NCBI GenBank assembly: GCA_029338615.1
Contig: JAQYAS010000066.1
Span: 1-64,000, forward strand
Direction of reading: 5' to 3'
DNA length: 64,000 bases
Source of the DNA: Clostridiales bacterium
GTDB taxonomy: Bacteria; Bacillota; Clostridia; Lachnospirales; Lachnospiraceae
Numbering within the stretch: position 1 is the stretch's first letter; each line of letters starts with the position of its first letter. Shown one piece after another: positions 1 through 8,734 of this stretch. A program made the position numbers and the translations under genes. The notes beneath the pieces are model-generated. The model searched no databases, was not told where the DNA came from, and saw only the letters and a list, made by a program, of their open reading frames with translations.

Positions 1-1049
1 ACTTTCAATATACCTATCTCGTTTATCCTGTCAAATACCGATGTTGTCATGGTATTACTTATTCCAATGACGGCTACCACAAGGGCTATCATTCCTATAC
101 CACCGAGAAGCAGCTGTATCATCTTGAGATATTTCTGTATAGTATCCAGGTATTCTTTTGAGTTTTCTGTCTGATATCCCATATCCTGAAACTTCTTTAC
201 CATGGCGTCCACATTATTTATATCGTCTACTGTTACGACCGCTGCAGTATACACGAATTCACGGTAACTGTTACCATTCCCATCGACCGGCTGACCGTAG
301 AGTTTCCCATCTGCACTCACCATCCTGAGCAGACTTTTCAGTGAATCCATATCACAGTAGATTGTCTGAGACTTCTCACTGTAGTCTTCTGAAATGTCCA
401 CTGTTTCATCAGACTCCTCGTCCTGAGCTGAATTATTATCCTTATCTCCATCTGATAAAACCCCTGCAAGTTTCAGCTTGACTGTTTTTTCATTTTCTCC
501 TACCCATCCGACGGTTGTGTCAAATCTCTTCCCTATAAGAGCGCCAATACTCTTCTTCTCCCTGTTCTCATAGCTGTCATATGTATTCTGATTGAAGAAC
601 AGCTTGCCCACGCTGCTGCCTGCGATCAGTTCTGGAGTCCTGGATGAATCTGCGTTTTTCTCTCCATATGAGAGATCCCAGCTTCCGAGCTCATTTTCAG
701 GCACGCCTACAAGGTTTCCATAGTATTCATACTCCCCATATTTCATACTTACAGCAGCCTCATATAGTGGGTAACAACCGCTCACATTTGTAATGGATGC
801 AAATGTATCTATTGTCCTGTCCGTTATCATTCGGTCCTTGTGTTTGCCACCCGCCTCACTGTACACCTTTATCTGGTTTACGCTTCCACTTGCCACAGCA
901 GAATCTATCATTTCATTCTTCACGCCAATCCCCACAGATAAAAGTGCCACCACTGATATGACCCCTATCATTACTCCGAGAACCGTGAGAAATGTCCGGA
1001 CCTTTCTTCTCTTCATATTCATAAGGCACAAATGCCATATCCACCTCAT
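1..1049 (-). CDS. MacB/FtsX-type ABC transporter permease, 3' end cut by window edge
   Basis: Reverse frame reads MRWIWHLCLMNMKRRKVRTFLTVLGVMIGVISVVALLSVGIG..., ending at the edge in ...GGIGMIALVVAVIGISNTMTTSVFDRINEIGILK, typical of MacB/FtsX permeases. Confidence 0.85.
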   Translation of the reverse strand, partial: MRWIWHLCLMNMKRRKVRTFLTVLGVMIGVISVVALLSVGIGVKNEMIDSAVASGSVNQIKVYSEAGGKHKDRMITDRTIDTFASITNVSGCYPLYEAAVSMKYGEYEYYGNLVGVPENELGSWDLSYGEKNADSSRTPELIAGSSVGKLFFNQNTYDSYENREKKSIGALIGKRFDTTVGWVGENEKTVKLKLAGVLSDGDKDNNSAQDEESDETVDISEDYSEKSQTIYCDMDSLKSLLRMVSADGKLYGQPVDGNGNSYREFVYTAAVVTVDDINNVDAMVKKFQDMGYQTENSKEYLDTIQKYLKMIQLLLGGIGMIALVVAVIGISNTMTTSVFDRINEIGILK

Positions 1050-1114
1050 AAATTATTTCTCCTTATCTTTTCTCTGCTCTATTCCGTTCCCTTTTATCGG
1101 CACTTATCTGCTGC

Positions 1115-2068
1115 TTAAAACTCCTCCAGAATCTTCTTTTTTCTCTTGTGCCTTCTCACTGCACAGACCATCCCCACTGCTATAACAATAACCACAGCAG
1201 CTATTCCATATATTAATCCTCTGTTGCTGCTTTGTGAGTCATCCTTTATCTTCTCTACATTATCATATACCGGAGATTCCACTGTCACTTTGAATATGCC
1301 CTCTAACTCTGTCTCATTTCCCTCTTTGTCTTCATACGTAACTATCACCTTAGACATATCACCGGTTGAAGCGGTCGTTGACACGGCATTTGTGAGAATA
1401 TCTATGCTTCCACTTTTACCAGTTTCTATGTTACCAATAAATGTATCCAGCTCCTCCATACTTTTGCTCTCAATTCTTGCCCTTACATTGTAGAGCATTC
1501 CTGCACCCATATTGTTGACGCTTCCAACTATCTCCACCGATTCTCCAAGTACAGCATCATCAGCCACATACAGATCGGTGATGGATGCCCTCTGTTCAAG
1601 CTTAACCGGAAGATATATCACATCTGTAGCAGAATACGGATTTCCCCATATATCGTCATATTCATTTACTACGCTGAGCTTATAACTCTTTTCCACAAGT
1701 CCGTCAGCAGCCTTAAGCCTAAATGTAAAAGTGTTCTCCTCTCCGTTTGGAAGCTCCTCCAAAAATCCATTGCCTGCACCTTCAGCGGGCACGATATCTC
1801 CTGTATCTGATGTGACAGATATTTTTAGATTATCTACATATCTGCTGCCGGTATTCTTTATCGTCACTGCAAGATCAAACGTCTGACCTGCAATGATCTC
1901 CTTCTGTACTATCTTATAATCCACGACCATGACCTTCGGCTGTGACGCTTTGACCACCAGATCAGACGGCAGAGATAATAAAAATACGATCAATGCCATT
2001 ATGAAGGCAAAGCCTTTTCTCATTATTTTACGCAATCTTACTACAGTCAAATTTCTACACAAATTCAC
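1115..2068 (-). CDS. Secreted/membrane protein with CARDB/NEW3-like beta domains and C-terminal TM, in ABC exporter operon
   Basis: N-terminal signal-like segment, repeats such as FDLAVTIKNTGSRYVDNLKISVTSDTG and ESVEIVGSVNNMGAGMLYNVRARI, C-terminal TM followed by RRHKRKKK. Confidence 0.65.
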   Translation of the reverse strand: MNLCRNLTVVRLRKIMRKGFAFIMALIVFLLSLPSDLVVKASQPKVMVVDYKIVQKEIIAGQTFDLAVTIKNTGSRYVDNLKISVTSDTGDIVPAEGAGNGFLEELPNGEENTFTFRLKAADGLVEKSYKLSVVNEYDDIWGNPYSATDVIYLPVKLEQRASITDLYVADDAVLGESVEIVGSVNNMGAGMLYNVRARIESKSMEELDTFIGNIETGKSGSIDILTNAVSTTASTGDMSKVIVTYEDKEGNETELEGIFKVTVESPVYDNVEKIKDDSQSSNRGLIYGIAAVVIVIAVGMVCAVRRHKRKKKILEEF

Positions 2069-2748
2069 TTGTTCATCCCCCTTTGATCTACAATTTTTCC
2101 GTCCGCGATCTTTATTATCCTGTCTGCCTCCCTTGCCAGATCTATGTTGTGTGTGATGAGAACCAGTGTCTGATCAAGTTTCTTCACAGAGTCTTGAAGC
2201 AGTGTAAGAACTTCATTTCCATTTTTCGAATCCAGGGCTCCTGTTGGTTCATCTGCAAGCACAAGCGATGGTCTGTTTGCGAGAGCTCTGGCTATGGCTG
2301 CTCTCTGCTGCTGTCCGCCTGATAGCTGATTCGGCAGGTTTCTCCTCCTGTCCTTAAGTCCAAGCATCTCTATTATATGATCTATGTAATCTCTGTCAGG
2401 CTTTCTGTGGTCAAGGAGTATCGGCATCTTGATATTTTCCTCAACAGTAAGAACCGGTATCAGGTGATATGCCTGAAATACGAACCCTATCTTTCTTCTT
2501 CTGAACACTGACATCTCCTCATCCGTAAGCCTTGTTATATCCTTGCCATCTATGATCACATTTCCGCTGTTTGGAGTATCCACACCGCCCATGACATGCA
2601 GCATGGTCGACTTACCCGAGCCTGATGCCCCAACTATCGCAACCGTCTCTCCCTTATCTATCGTCAGGCTGACATCGTCAAGTCCCCACACCCTTGTGTC
2701 ACCCTCTCCGTATATCTTTGTCACGTGTTCCATCTTTACTATTTCCAT
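2065..2748 (-). CDS. ABC transporter ATP-binding protein (MacB/LolD type)
   Basis: Walker A GASGSGKST, signature LSGGQQQRAAIARAL, Walker B LVLADEPTGALD. Confidence 0.95.
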   Translation of the reverse strand: MEIVKMEHVTKIYGEGDTRVWGLDDVSLTIDKGETVAIVGASGSGKSTMLHVMGGVDTPNSGNVIIDGKDITRLTDEEMSVFRRRKIGFVFQAYHLIPVLTVEENIKMPILLDHRKPDRDYIDHIIEMLGLKDRRRNLPNQLSGGQQQRAAIARALANRPSLVLADEPTGALDSKNGNEVLTLLQDSVKKLDQTLVLITHNIDLAREADRIIKIADGKIVDQRGMNK

Positions 2749-2827
2749 CCGTTATATCCTCCCATTCAATAAAATTTGAGCAGACGCATTTTACAAATGT
2801 ATCAACCAACAACAACTCATGCCGTGG

Positions 2828-5275
2828 CTATTCCTCCAGACTGAGATCCTCTGCCATCCCCTGTGGCAGCCTCCTGAGCGGTGCATATATACTTCCAAAT
2901 ACAAGAACAGCCGATAACACAATTCCAATGACTATAGCCATGATCGAAGGAGCAAATCTCATCGGGATCAACAACCTTATAAAGTAATACTCCTCATAAT
3001 ACACCCCTGTTCCTACCACTATTCCTATCATGCCTGACCACACGACAGCCATGATTCCTTCCAGCAGAACAGTTTTAATAAGACGTTTTCTCGACATTCC
3101 TATGACTCTCAGCTGTGCAAATTCTTTCCTTCTCATGTGAAGATTTCCAGCCGTAGCATTTATGATATTCACAGCTCCAAGTGCAAATACAAGAGCAGCT
3201 ATCATCAGTATGACCCTGTTAAAATTTCTAAAGCCCTGAAGCAGCCTGAGATTCTCCAAGTATACATATATATCAAAGTCTGTTCCATCATCGATGGCCA
3301 GTTCTGTATAAATATCATCGATGGCTCTTCTGTTCATGATCTTTGAGTCTATCTGATATTCCATTCCTGATATCTGATCCTCTGTATATCCCGTTTCAGA
3401 AAAATAATTATCCAGCGACGTATATACCTGCAGTTCTGATTCTCCGGTGATCTTATCTCCGACATCAAGTATTCCTTCCACAACGTATGTCTTGTAATGC
3501 CCCTCAGTTATAAGTCTCTCATATACTTCCTTTGCTATCTTCATCCGCTCTTTTACATCAGGATCAAAATTCTGATCAACAGTTTCACCATTGCTATCCG
3601 CATTCTTGTCGCCACCCTTTCTAGCTATTCCGGCTGACTCCATCGCTTTCCTGGTCTCAGAGAACAACAAGTCTGTATCTACTATATCTATAGTGTCTCC
3701 CACTCTGTAATCATTCAGCTTTATATGCTTTAGTGTCTCATACGTTACATCACCGTCCAGCAGCTCGTTATACCACTGGCTGCTTCCTGCGGTAACTATC
3801 ACTATGCCCTGTTCGTCAACATCCACCGTACCATCCACAAGATACTGCTTCAGCTCATCTAGTCCATTTTTATCCAGTCCCCTGAATTTTATCTGAGATA
3901 ATATCATCCCCGATGCCTCTGCCGGAGACGGTGAATCATAATTCTTTTTTATCGTCTCAAGATAATCTCCATACATGCCTGTTCCCTTGTAATCATCGGT
4001 GTACTTGGAGTACAGGCCATCAATATCTGTTACATACACATATGACTCATATACCTTTCTGGCAGCCAGCACATACCTGCTGTCAGCAAGTCTCTGCATA
4101 TTCTCAATATCCGGCAGGCTGGCCTCAATAGATTCTATATCCTGAAACTGGCCAGGATCCCCATATACTTCAAGCTGATATGGACCGTATTTGCTGTCTA
4201 AATAATCAACAGCATTGTCCAGTGCTCCCGCCACACTCATCACAGCTACAAGCGCTGCTATACTTACCGAAAGCGAAACAACCGTCTTTACGAATCTCCC
4301 GCGGTTCCTGAGTACGCTTTTTCTTGCGTATTCACCTTCCATTCCAAAGATCCTGCCCATAAGTCCTCTGCCCCGATCCTTTATCCGACCGGTTTTTATC
4401 CTGAACTGTCCTCTGACCGCACTTATAGGTGTCATGCTCACAATAACCTTACAGTTATCTCTCATAACAAAATACAGATCTCCAAGATAACAGATGAGCA
4501 CAGGAATAACCGGTACCAGATGATATCCGGCACTGACTCCTGTAAACACTCCAATTACAATGGTGATCAGTCCCCCCAGTATAATTCCTATTAGTATTCC
4601 AACACACTCAAGTATTGCTCCCATTAGATAGACTATTCTCTTGAGCTGTCCCTTGGTTGCTCCAATACATCTGAGTATTCCATAATCCTTTATCTGCTCC
4701 ATCATAAACATCTGTACAGTGTTTCTGATGATCCCAACTGCAAATATGGCAAATATATATGCTATGAGAAGTATTGTCCATAAAATTACCATAAGCATGG
4801 AACCGTCTGTCGTTCCGTCCTGAAAATACAGCAGCGCCAGACCATCGTTCAGCTCCGCATTTATATCATATTTTCCTGCTATCACTTTCATATTGTGTTC
4901 CATGCGGTATGGATTATTTCCTGTGGCGTATATCGCATTCTTATACAACACCTTGTCTGGAGAATCCCCACTCCAATCAGTATATTCATATCTGCCTATA
5001 TATGCCTTCTCTATCATCTCGTCAGCAGCTATCTGCTCTGCCTGGGACCTGCTCTCCGCCATTAACACAAACTCATAATCCCTGTCTTTGCGCTCTTCAT
5101 CCCGGGCATGAAGGAGATAAGAATACGCAATATTAAGTCCGCCATACAACACTATCACTGTGATCACCACACCTATGATAGTGATAAGGCTTCTTCCCCT
5201 GTTCGCCTTCAGATATTTTTTTGCCAGATCTTTATAATCCCCCACTTCAGTTCCTCCCTGTATAAGCCCTGCCAT
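2828..5275 (-). CDS. FtsX-family ABC transporter permease (815 aa ORF; start may be GTG near 5245)
   Basis: N-terminal TM, large extracellular region, FtsX-like blocks (YGILRCIGATKGQLKRIVYLMGAILE; FAQLRVIGMSRKRLIKTVLLEGIMAV). Confidence 0.85.
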   Translation of the reverse strand: MAGLIQGGTEVGDYKDLAKKYLKANRGRSLITIIGVVITVIVLYGGLNIAYSYLLHARDEERKDRDYEFVLMAESRSQAEQIAADEMIEKAYIGRYEYTDWSGDSPDKVLYKNAIYATGNNPYRMEHNMKVIAGKYDINAELNDGLALLYFQDGTTDGSMLMVILWTILLIAYIFAIFAVGIIRNTVQMFMMEQIKDYGILRCIGATKGQLKRIVYLMGAILECVGILIGIILGGLITIVIGVFTGVSAGYHLVPVIPVLICYLGDLYFVMRDNCKVIVSMTPISAVRGQFRIKTGRIKDRGRGLMGRIFGMEGEYARKSVLRNRGRFVKTVVSLSVSIAALVAVMSVAGALDNAVDYLDSKYGPYQLEVYGDPGQFQDIESIEASLPDIENMQRLADSRYVLAARKVYESYVYVTDIDGLYSKYTDDYKGTGMYGDYLETIKKNYDSPSPAEASGMILSQIKFRGLDKNGLDELKQYLVDGTVDVDEQGIVIVTAGSSQWYNELLDGDVTYETLKHIKLNDYRVGDTIDIVDTDLLFSETRKAMESAGIARKGGDKNADSNGETVDQNFDPDVKERMKIAKEVYERLITEGHYKTYVVEGILDVGDKITGESELQVYTSLDNYFSETGYTEDQISGMEYQIDSKIMNRRAIDDIYTELAIDDGTDFDIYVYLENLRLLQGFRNFNRVILMIAALVFALGAVNIINATAGNLHMRRKEFAQLRVIGMSRKRLIKTVLLEGIMAVVWSGMIGIVVGTGVYYEEYYFIRLLIPMRFAPSIMAIVIGIVLSAVLVFGSIYAPLRRLPQGMAEDLSLEE

Positions 5276-5439
5276 ACAAAAAAGATGGCATGCATCATCT
5301 CTTCATTCAATAATGATACTTTACCATCTCTTTCTTACTTTTCAGTGACTATATGATTTTCTTTTCTTACAGTTTAGTAAGATAACACCATTTCCGGGGA
5401 CGGAGGTGCCTGACCCCTCCGTCCCCACAAGTCATTATA

Positions 5440-6474
5440 TTATATATGTACAAATGTTATCTCAAAACGTGTATACTCGTTCAACACGCTCTTGACTGTT
5501 ATCCTGCCTCCCATACCTTCCACGATAGACTTTGTGAGAGAAAGTCCGATTCCCACACTGTTGGGATTGACTTCCTGGTTCACTCTGTAAAACCTTTTAA
5601 ATATATTTGGAAGTTCTTCCTCCGGAATTCCCATTCCATGATCCATGACATATATTCTCGCAAACAGATCATTCTGTTCCACGCTGAGACCGATCTCCGT
5701 CCCATTTTCAGAATAGTCCGAAGCATTCTTGAGCAGATTGATGATTGCCTCTGTCAGCCAGTCTCCGTCACAGTCCAGCTTTATGTTACTATCACACTTT
5801 ATGACAACCTTCTGCTCTCTCTTATCAGTCAGATAACGCACTCCATCCACAGCCTGGGCACATATCACATCCATATTCCAACTCTGTTTCTGAAATTCTA
5901 TCGCTCCTGCCTCAATACGTGCAAGCTTAAGCAGGGACAGCACCATCCACTCCATCCTTGAAAGCTGATTCTGAGCCTCTGTAAGCACCTGTCTTTTCCT
6001 ATAAGGATCTGTGACCTTATCATCCAGCAACATATCCACGAATATATTGAGTGAGGCAAGCGGGGTCTTAAGCTGGTGCGATATATCTGATATTATATCT
6101 CTGAGAAATGTTTTCTCTGAAAGCTCCTTTTCCCTGCTCTCCCGCAGAAAAGACACCATCTTATAAAAATTCGTATATAATATTCCAATGGTTCCCTGCC
6201 TGAATTCCTCCTCAGTAACAATATCAGGAGAATCCATCACCTTCACCATCTTTTCAGATATATTCTCAACCTCACTATACACTTCATCTATGCGCCTGTA
6301 ACCTGCTATGCCTGATATCACCAGCGCCGCCGCTATCATCACTGTAGATATGACCGTATATAGTACATTTCCGCCAAATGCAATATACAGCCACACAGCA
6401 AGTATCACAAGTGATACAATACCTATCCATACAAAGCTGTATATATATTTCTTTCTCTCATACGAACTCTTCAT
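5440..6474 (-). CDS. Two-component sensor histidine kinase
   Basis: DISHQLKTPLASLNIF H-box, N-box NLLKNASDYSENGTEI, G-box GMGIPEEELPNIFKRFYR. Confidence 0.93.
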   Translation of the reverse strand: MKSSYERKKYIYSFVWIGIVSLVILAVWLYIAFGGNVLYTVISTVMIAAALVISGIAGYRRIDEVYSEVENISEKMVKVMDSPDIVTEEEFRQGTIGILYTNFYKMVSFLRESREKELSEKTFLRDIISDISHQLKTPLASLNIFVDMLLDDKVTDPYRKRQVLTEAQNQLSRMEWMVLSLLKLARIEAGAIEFQKQSWNMDVICAQAVDGVRYLTDKREQKVVIKCDSNIKLDCDGDWLTEAIINLLKNASDYSENGTEIGLSVEQNDLFARIYVMDHGMGIPEEELPNIFKRFYRVNQEVNPNSVGIGLSLTKSIVEGMGGRITVKSVLNEYTRFEITFVHI

Positions 6475-7183
6475 CTGTTAACCCCTGTTTGCTATCCCCC
6501 GAATTTCTGCAGAACCTGTATCCTACGCCTCGCACAGTCTCTATACAAGAAGCATCATCTCCCAATTTTGTTCTGAGCCTTTTCATATACACCGAAAGCG
6601 TATTATCATCGATCAGTACGCCATCTACATCGTATAGTCTGTCAAGCAGCGTTGCCCGCGAAAGTACGATTCCCTCATTTGCCACAAGTTCCTTTAAAAG
6701 TCTCAGCTCATTCTGCGTACAATCTATGAGCTTATCACCCTCATACAACCTGAATTCCGATATTACAAACCTGTGATTTCCAAAAGTGTACACATCACAG
6801 ACTCCTTTCCCGGACATATCATATCGTCTGAGGTTTGCGGAGATCCTTGAAAGCAGTTCCTTCAGTCTATATGGTTTTGCAACATAATCATCTGCCCCAA
6901 GTTCAAGTCCCTGCACTATATTGATCTCCTCAGACATAGCTGTGAGGAATATTATCGGAATTCTTACTCCAATATCTCGCAGATATCTGCAAAAATCATA
7001 TCCACTGCCATCCGGCAGCATGACATCCAACAATATAAGGTCTACAGTCTCTCCCATAAGTGATCTGGCCGACTTTATATTCATCGCATGCTTTACTTTA
7101 TAACCCTCTGCCTCAAGTACGAACACTGTCCCCATTGCAAGAGCCTTATCATCCTCAACTAATAAAATAGTCTTTTCTGCCAT
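6458..7183 (-). CDS. OmpR-family response regulator
   Basis: Receiver domain (LVEDDKALA, LILLDVMLPDGSG, KPYRLKELLSR) and winged-helix C-terminus; ORF extended to 7207, likely start MAEKTILLVEDD. Confidence 0.93.
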   Translation of the reverse strand: MAEKTILLVEDDKALAMGTVFVLEAEGYKVKHAMNIKSARSLMGETVDLILLDVMLPDGSGYDFCRYLRDIGVRIPIIFLTAMSEEINIVQGLELGADDYVAKPYRLKELLSRISANLRRYDMSGKGVCDVYTFGNHRFVISEFRLYEGDKLIDCTQNELRLLKELVANEGIVLSRATLLDRLYDVDGVLIDDNTLSVYMKRLRTKLGDDASCIETVRGVGYRFCRNSGDSKQGLTDEEFV

Positions 7184-7292
7184 TTTATTTGCGCCTCCGC
7201 TTATCATATCTTAAATCCACCATTCTTGTATGCATTTTCTGTTCCGGGATTGCCGTCATCACTCCCGATCTCCACAGAATGGTATTCTACAT

Positions 7293-8147
7293 CTATTCAT
7301 TTATGATAACACTCTTTATTCCTGCTACACTATTGAGGGCTTTCAGTATACCCGTTACCGCCATGTTGCAATTTTCTTCTGATACACCGCCAAGGTCAAG
7401 GTATATCATTATCTGGTCTTCACCCTTATATATATCAATATACCCCATATAGTTTTCTTCATCACCATTTTGTGAAGAATACCCCGACATCACCTGCTGG
7501 ATCTCTTCAGCTTTCTCATCTGTCACACCGCCGTCAAAATACACACTATATAAAAAGCTCTCTCCGTCAAATCCTGCGACATGTGCCTCGTAGTTCAGAT
7601 CAAGCTGATCTATTCCTAATATACTGTCAAAGTCGAATTCTCCATCTTCTCCAAATCCATCTTCGTCATATTCCCCATAATTATCTGCCATATCTTTATT
7701 ATCCTCCCCTGTTTTCTTTTCTTTTTCTGCTGCCTCTTCTTCCGCTGCCACTTCCTCCGGTCTTCTCTCAAACTGCGCATATCCACTGTCATATTTTAGA
7801 TATATGACATTCTTTTCCTCTTTGCTGATGTATATTTCCTGCCCGATTTCAATATCCACACCTGCTGCCGCAAAATTCTCTGCAGGATAGTCCTTACTAT
7901 CGACCTTTTCTATTTCTCCCACACTCTCGTATCCTTCAGGCAGATCCTCATCTCTTCCGGTTGCATTGTAATAATAGATATACCCATCATACATAACCTG
8001 TGGCTGCTCTATCATTCCGCTTTCCACACCGGTCGAGGTCTCCACGCCATTTGTTCTTGAAACATTTCCCTCAGAACTACCGCAGGCAGTACATGCCATA
8101 ATCGAAAGCGCCGCAGCACATATAAATATTCCTTTCCGTATCCCCAT
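7293..8147 (-). CDS. Lipoprotein of unknown function with acidic linker
   Basis: Signal peptide plus lipobox-like MACTACGSSEG; E/D-rich central segment. Confidence 0.6.
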   Translation of the reverse strand: MGIRKGIFICAAALSIMACTACGSSEGNVSRTNGVETSTGVESGMIEQPQVMYDGYIYYYNATGRDEDLPEGYESVGEIEKVDSKDYPAENFAAAGVDIEIGQEIYISKEEKNVIYLKYDSGYAQFERRPEEVAAEEEAAEKEKKTGEDNKDMADNYGEYDEDGFGEDGEFDFDSILGIDQLDLNYEAHVAGFDGESFLYSVYFDGGVTDEKAEEIQQVMSGYSSQNGDEENYMGYIDIYKGEDQIMIYLDLGGVSEENCNMAVTGILKALNSVAGIKSVIINE

Positions 8148-8270
8148 ACAATTTTCCCCTTTTTAATACTTATTTATGGATGTTATTGTAAACCAGCTAA
8201 CTGTATGTTCATATTAACATGGCTTTCCAAGCTCTGCCACATACATATTATTAAAGTTGTCACCATATGC

Positions 8271-8486
8271 TCACTTCCGTCCATCCATATCCTCATCCCG
8301 GACATATCTCGCATTAAACTCCATATTGATCTCACGGAGCTCCTTCTTCCCATCAATATAATCCTGGTACATCTCTGTGATACCACACATGCATCCGTCA
8401 CAATAAGCATCCATATTTCCCAGAGAATCGGCAACTATCTGCTCCCGCTCCTGTCTGGTCGTATCCTTGATAAGATATCCCGCCAT
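8271..8486 (-). CDS. Small conserved-looking protein (71 aa) with CDGCMCG motif
   Basis: MAGYLIKDTTRQEREQIVADSLGNMDAYCDGCMCGITEMYQDYIDGKKELREINMEFNARYV...; GAGG ribosome-binding site just upstream of 8486. Confidence 0.65.
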   Translation of the reverse strand: MAGYLIKDTTRQEREQIVADSLGNMDAYCDGCMCGITEMYQDYIDGKKELREINMEFNARYVRDEDMDGRK

Positions 8487-8510
8487 AAAAACCTCCTCGC
8501 AATAAAAACA

Positions 8511-8719
8511 GGCACTTGTAGTTTTCTGACGAAGAATATGAAACATATATACAAACAATAACGAAAGCGACCGATCTTCAGCGCTTACCTGCTGATGTGA
8601 AAGCCGCAGCGCCCTTATCGCGGCTGAAACATCACGCAGATGTAAGCCAGCTGAAGTGAGTGTAGCTGAATGTGTTTGTATATATGTCTTCATATTCAAG
8701 TCTAAAAATTACAAGTGCC
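8511..8719. repeat. 209-bp long imperfect inverted repeat
   Basis: GGCACTTGTA(8511-8520)/TACAAGTGCC(8710-8719), GAATATGAA/TTCATATTC, CATATATACAAACA/TGTTTGTATATATG, TTCAGC/GCTGAA, CTTAC/GTAAG, GATGT/ACATC, AGCCGC/GCGGCT in register. Confidence 0.9.
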
Positions 8720-8734
8720 GTCCGTCTATCTAAA

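Noticed and set aside
793-1185. Numerous antisense plus-strand ORFs such as this one
   Set aside because: Opposite a well-supported minus-strand gene and lacking recognisable domains; typical shadow ORFs.
2828-7183. FtsX permease operon plus two-component pair as a novel resistance system
   Set aside because: This arrangement is a common MacB/Bce-like export module in Firmicutes; only the promoter repeats were kept as a lead.
8271-8699. 142-aa ORF extending the small protein through the inverted repeat
   Set aside because: N-terminal 71 residues are encoded by the long hairpin and look non-coding; the internal ATG at 8486 has a good ribosome-binding site.
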